Below are positions 61,970 to 64,000 of a stretch of 64,000 bases of DNA, in pieces. Source of the stretch: Nocardia abscessus NBRC 100374 (GTDB lineage: Bacteria; Actinomycetota; Actinomycetes; Mycobacteriales; Mycobacteriaceae); contig NZ_BAFP01000080.1 of NCBI RefSeq assembly GCF_000308455.1, positions 62,001-126,000 on the forward strand. The letters are read 5' to 3'. The notes below the pieces were generated by a model, which saw only the letters and a list, made by a program, of their open reading frames with translations, was not told where the DNA came from and made no database searches. Position numbers and translations under genes: made by a program. Each line of letters starts with the position of its first letter. Within the stretch, counting starts at the first letter, position 1.

Positions 61970-61998
61970 TTGACACACCCATTATGGTGAATGCCATA
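61970..61998 (+). promoter_or_regulatory. Promoter and operator copy 2, before the enoyl-CoA hydratase operon
   Basis: TTGACA (61970-61975) is a good -35. TATGGTGAATGCCATA (61983-61998) shares the TATGG/CCATA ends and 16-base length of the element at 61305 and covers the -10 region (GCCATA at 17 bases or CATAGT at 19). The same TetR protein should bind both. Confidence 0.7.
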
Positions 61999-62088
61999 GT
62001 CGGGAACAGGCCGCGCCACCCCCGAATCACTTTCGCGCGGACACAGTCTCGCCTTCCGACCGCTGACATGCGCACCGAAGGAGCCGCG

Positions 62089-63060
62089 ATGCCCGCCGCC
62101 GATCTGCACCTGGAAACCATCCAACTCGAACACACCGGGCGCGTACTCACCGCGCGCGTCGTCGCACCACCGCTGAACTTCGTCACCACCGCGGTCGTCC
62201 GCGACCTCGACACCCTCACCGCCGCCGTCGACACCGACGACACGGTCGGCGCGGTCGTGCTCACCGGAGGACTACCCGGCCGCTTCCTCACCCACGCCGA
62301 CCCGGCCGCCCTCAGCGGCATGATCGAACGACCACACCCCTTCGTCCCCGCCCGCGCCGCAGCGCCGTTCCTGCGCGCCGCGGCGGCCGCGCTGCGCGTG
62401 CCCGGCGCCACCCACCTCGTCGAACGCCACGGCGGAGGCCTCGGCGCCGGCCTGGTCTGGGGCCACCGCTGGAAACGCACCACCCTGCGGATGAACCGCT
62501 CCGGCGTCGCCTACCTCGCCGCCATCAACGGCCCCGCGCTCGGCGGCGGCCACGAGATCGCCCTCGCCTGCGACCTGCGCTACGCCGCCGACGCCGACCA
62601 CGTGCGCCTCGGCCAGATCGAGACCCTGGCCAACCTCATCCCCGGCGGCGGCGGCACCCAACGCCTCACCCGCCTGCTCGGCGCCGCCAAAGCCATCGAG
62701 GTCACCCTCGAAGGCACACCGTTCACCGCCCGCGAAGCGCTGCGCCTCGGCCTGGTCCACCGCGTCCTGCCCGCCGAGGACCTGCTCACCGAAACCCAGG
62801 CCACCGCCGCACGGCTCGCCGCACGCAACCCGGTCGTCGTCGCCGAACTCAAACGCGCCGTCTACTTCGGCCCCGACAAATCCCTCTCCCGCGGCCTGGA
62901 CGCCGAACAGGCCGGATTCGTCTCCGTCGGCACCACCGCCGCGGCCGCGCGCACCACCAAAGCCTTCTTCGAAGACCTCGACCGGCTCGCCGACACCCCC
63001 TTCCTCGCCGACCCGCAACCATGGCTGGACGGCACCCGCGTCGACCAGGTGAGCGAATGA
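62089..63060 (+). CDS. Enoyl-CoA hydratase/isomerase family protein
   Basis: 323 aa from ATG 62089, with AAGGAG 5 bases upstream. The crotonase oxyanion loops are VLTGGLPGRFLTHAD (about 52-66) and NGPALGGGHEIALACDLR (about 147-164), and IETLANLIPGGGGTQRL carries a catalytic-position glutamate. It is longer than typical crotonases because of about 50 extra residues between the two loops. It probably works on an acyl-CoA with the coupled oxidoreductase. The stop overlaps the next start (ATGA). Confidence 0.9.
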   Translation: MPAADLHLETIQLEHTGRVLTARVVAPPLNFVTTAVVRDLDTLTAAVDTDDTVGAVVLTGGLPGRFLTHADPAALSGMIERPHPFVPARAAAPFLRAAAAALRVPGATHLVERHGGGLGAGLVWGHRWKRTTLRMNRSGVAYLAAINGPALGGGHEIALACDLRYAADADHVRLGQIETLANLIPGGGGTQRLTRLLGAAKAIEVTLEGTPFTAREALRLGLVHRVLPAEDLLTETQATAARLAARNPVVVAELKRAVYFGPDKSLSRGLDAEQAGFVSVGTTAAAARTTKAFFEDLDRLADTPFLADPQPWLDGTRVDQVSE

Positions 63061-64000
63061 GCACCCCCACGGCCACCGGAGCGTGGCACAAGACCGCCTG
63101 CATCCTGTGCGAGAACAACTGCGGACTGCTCATCCAGCTCGAGGACCGCCGCTTCGCCAAGATCCGCGGCGACAAAGACCACGTCGCCTCCGCCGGCTAC
63201 ACCTGCAACAAGGCGCTGCGCCTGGACCACTACCAGAACGGCGGAACCAGGCTCACCACCCCGCTACGCCGCGAACCGGACGGCACATTCACCGAAATAG
63301 ACTGGGACACAGCTATTTCCGAGGTCGCCGCCCGCCTCACCGCAGTCAAGGACACCTACGGCGGCGACAAGATCTTCTACTACGGCGGCGGGGGACAGGA
63401 CAACCACCTCGGCGGCGCCTACAGCACCGCCCTGCGCCGCGCCCTCGGCAGCCGCTACCGCTCCAGCGCCCTCGCCCAAGAGAAAACCGGCGAAGGATGG
63501 GTCGACGCCCACCTCACCGGCAGCCACACCACCGGCGACTTCGAACACGCCGAAGTCTCGATATTCCTCGGCAAGAACCCCTGGCAGTCCCACGGCGTCC
63601 CCCGCGCCCGCACCATCCTGCAACAGATCGCCAAAGACCCCGCCCGCACCATGATCGTCATCGACCCGGTGCGCACCGAAACCGCCGACCTCGCCGACAT
63701 CCACCTGCAAGTACGTCCCGGCACCGACGCCTGGTGCCTGGCCGCCCTGCTCGCGATCCTCGTCCGCGACGACCTGCTCGACCACGCCTTCCTCACCGAA
63801 CACACCACCGGATCCGACACCGTCCGCGCCGACCTCACCCACATCGACATCCCCGCCTACGCCGACATCTGCGGCATCCCCGAAGACCTGCTGCGCAGCA
63901 CCGCCCACCGCATCGCCACCGCCGCCAGCGTCGCCACCTACGAAGACCTCGGCGTCCAGCAGAGCCCCAACAGCACCCTCATCTCCTACCTGAACAAACT
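63057..64000 (+). CDS. Molybdopterin oxidoreductase (3' end outside window)
   Basis: 314 residues are visible. The N-terminal 4Fe-4S motif CILCENNCGLLIQL...GYTCNKA (about 15-50) and the Mo-bis-MGD domain (ITWD-like EIDWDTAISEVAARL, KTGEGWVDAHLTGSHTTGDFEHAEVSIFLGKNPWQSHG) resemble formate dehydrogenase and assimilatory nitrate-reductase-like proteins. No Tat signal precedes the cluster motif, so it is cytoplasmic. It is translationally coupled to the crotonase gene and is probably under the same TetR control. Substrate unknown. Confidence 0.9.
   Translation, partial: MSTPTATGAWHKTACILCENNCGLLIQLEDRRFAKIRGDKDHVASAGYTCNKALRLDHYQNGGTRLTTPLRREPDGTFTEIDWDTAISEVAARLTAVKDTYGGDKIFYYGGGGQDNHLGGAYSTALRRALGSRYRSSALAQEKTGEGWVDAHLTGSHTTGDFEHAEVSIFLGKNPWQSHGVPRARTILQQIAKDPARTMIVIDPVRTETADLADIHLQVRPGTDAWCLAALLAILVRDDLLDHAFLTEHTTGSDTVRADLTHIDIPAYADICGIPEDLLRSTAHRIATAASVATYEDLGVQQSPNSTLISYLNK

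Noticed and set aside
1..64000. CRISPR arrays, insertion sequences, phage or integrase genes, rRNA
   Set aside because: I looked for regularly spaced repeats, transposase or recombinase motifs and RNA gene signatures and saw none; the only tandem repeats are the PKS linkers.

Overview
The window looks like chromosomal DNA of a Nocardia or close relative among the mycolic-acid actinobacteria. It is very GC-rich, uses GTG and TTG starts freely, and carries mshC (mycothiol synthesis), an LppL-like lipoprotein, an MTB12-like secreted protein, an MmpL-family transporter and a FadD15-type acyl-CoA synthetase. From memory of the M. tuberculosis map, the M20 peptidase/PEBP pair (24.4-26.3 kb), pyrD and lppL (40.4-42.8 kb) and uppP, phosphatase, DUF3090, SCO1664-family and mshC genes (50.7-55.8 kb) follow the order Rv2141c to Rv2130c, inverted as a block. 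Accessory segments sit between these conserved anchors.

1-24.3 kb is the right-hand part of a polyketide cluster. A synthase subunit truncated by the window edge (ACP-KS-linker-ACP-thioester reductase, no acyltransferase) overlaps a free-standing acyltransferase fused to a type II thioesterase. A second AT-less subunit (KS-ACP) lies on the other strand at 21.2-23.7 kb. This is a trans-AT assembly line with reductive chain release. Between the two subunits lie a cupin, four sugar-nucleotide or SDR-type enzymes, a sugar C-methyltransferase, a MycE/TylE-type sugar O-methyltransferase, a GT1 glycosyltransferase, a polyprenyl-phosphate-mannose-synthase-like GT2, a membrane GT87, a flavin monooxygenase and a P450. 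A GtrA-type membrane protein adjoins the KS-ACP gene. The genes predict an aldehyde- or alcohol-ended polyketide, oxidised and decorated with a GDP-mannose-derived C-methylated, O-methylated deoxysugar, and perhaps with a lipid-linked mannose.

24.4-40.4 kb holds the peptidase/PEBP pair followed by accessory genes: a leaderless methyltransferase gene with an operator over its promoter, an ECF41 sigma factor with its flavoprotein partner, an XRE/TPR regulator with two small divergent genes, an AT-richer two-gene cassette (acidic protein plus a PD-(D/E)XK-like coiled-coil protein) bracketed by near-identical hairpins, the acyl-CoA synthetase, and an operon of a catalytically degenerate PfkB-like protein with GTP cyclohydrolase II.

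40.4-56.9 kb is mostly core: pyrD operon, an MmpL transporter, a haem ABC transporter (hmuTUV), a divergent aldo/keto reductase, uppP, the conserved small-protein operon, mshC and a metallo-beta-lactamase-fold hydrolase. From 56.9 kb come a decayed acyl-CoA synthetase tail, two TetR regulators with visible operators, a Na+/H+ antiporter fused to a UBP zinc finger, an alpha/beta hydrolase, and an enoyl-CoA hydratase coupled to a molybdopterin oxidoreductase that runs off the right edge. I saw no tRNA, rRNA, CRISPR array or intact insertion sequence.
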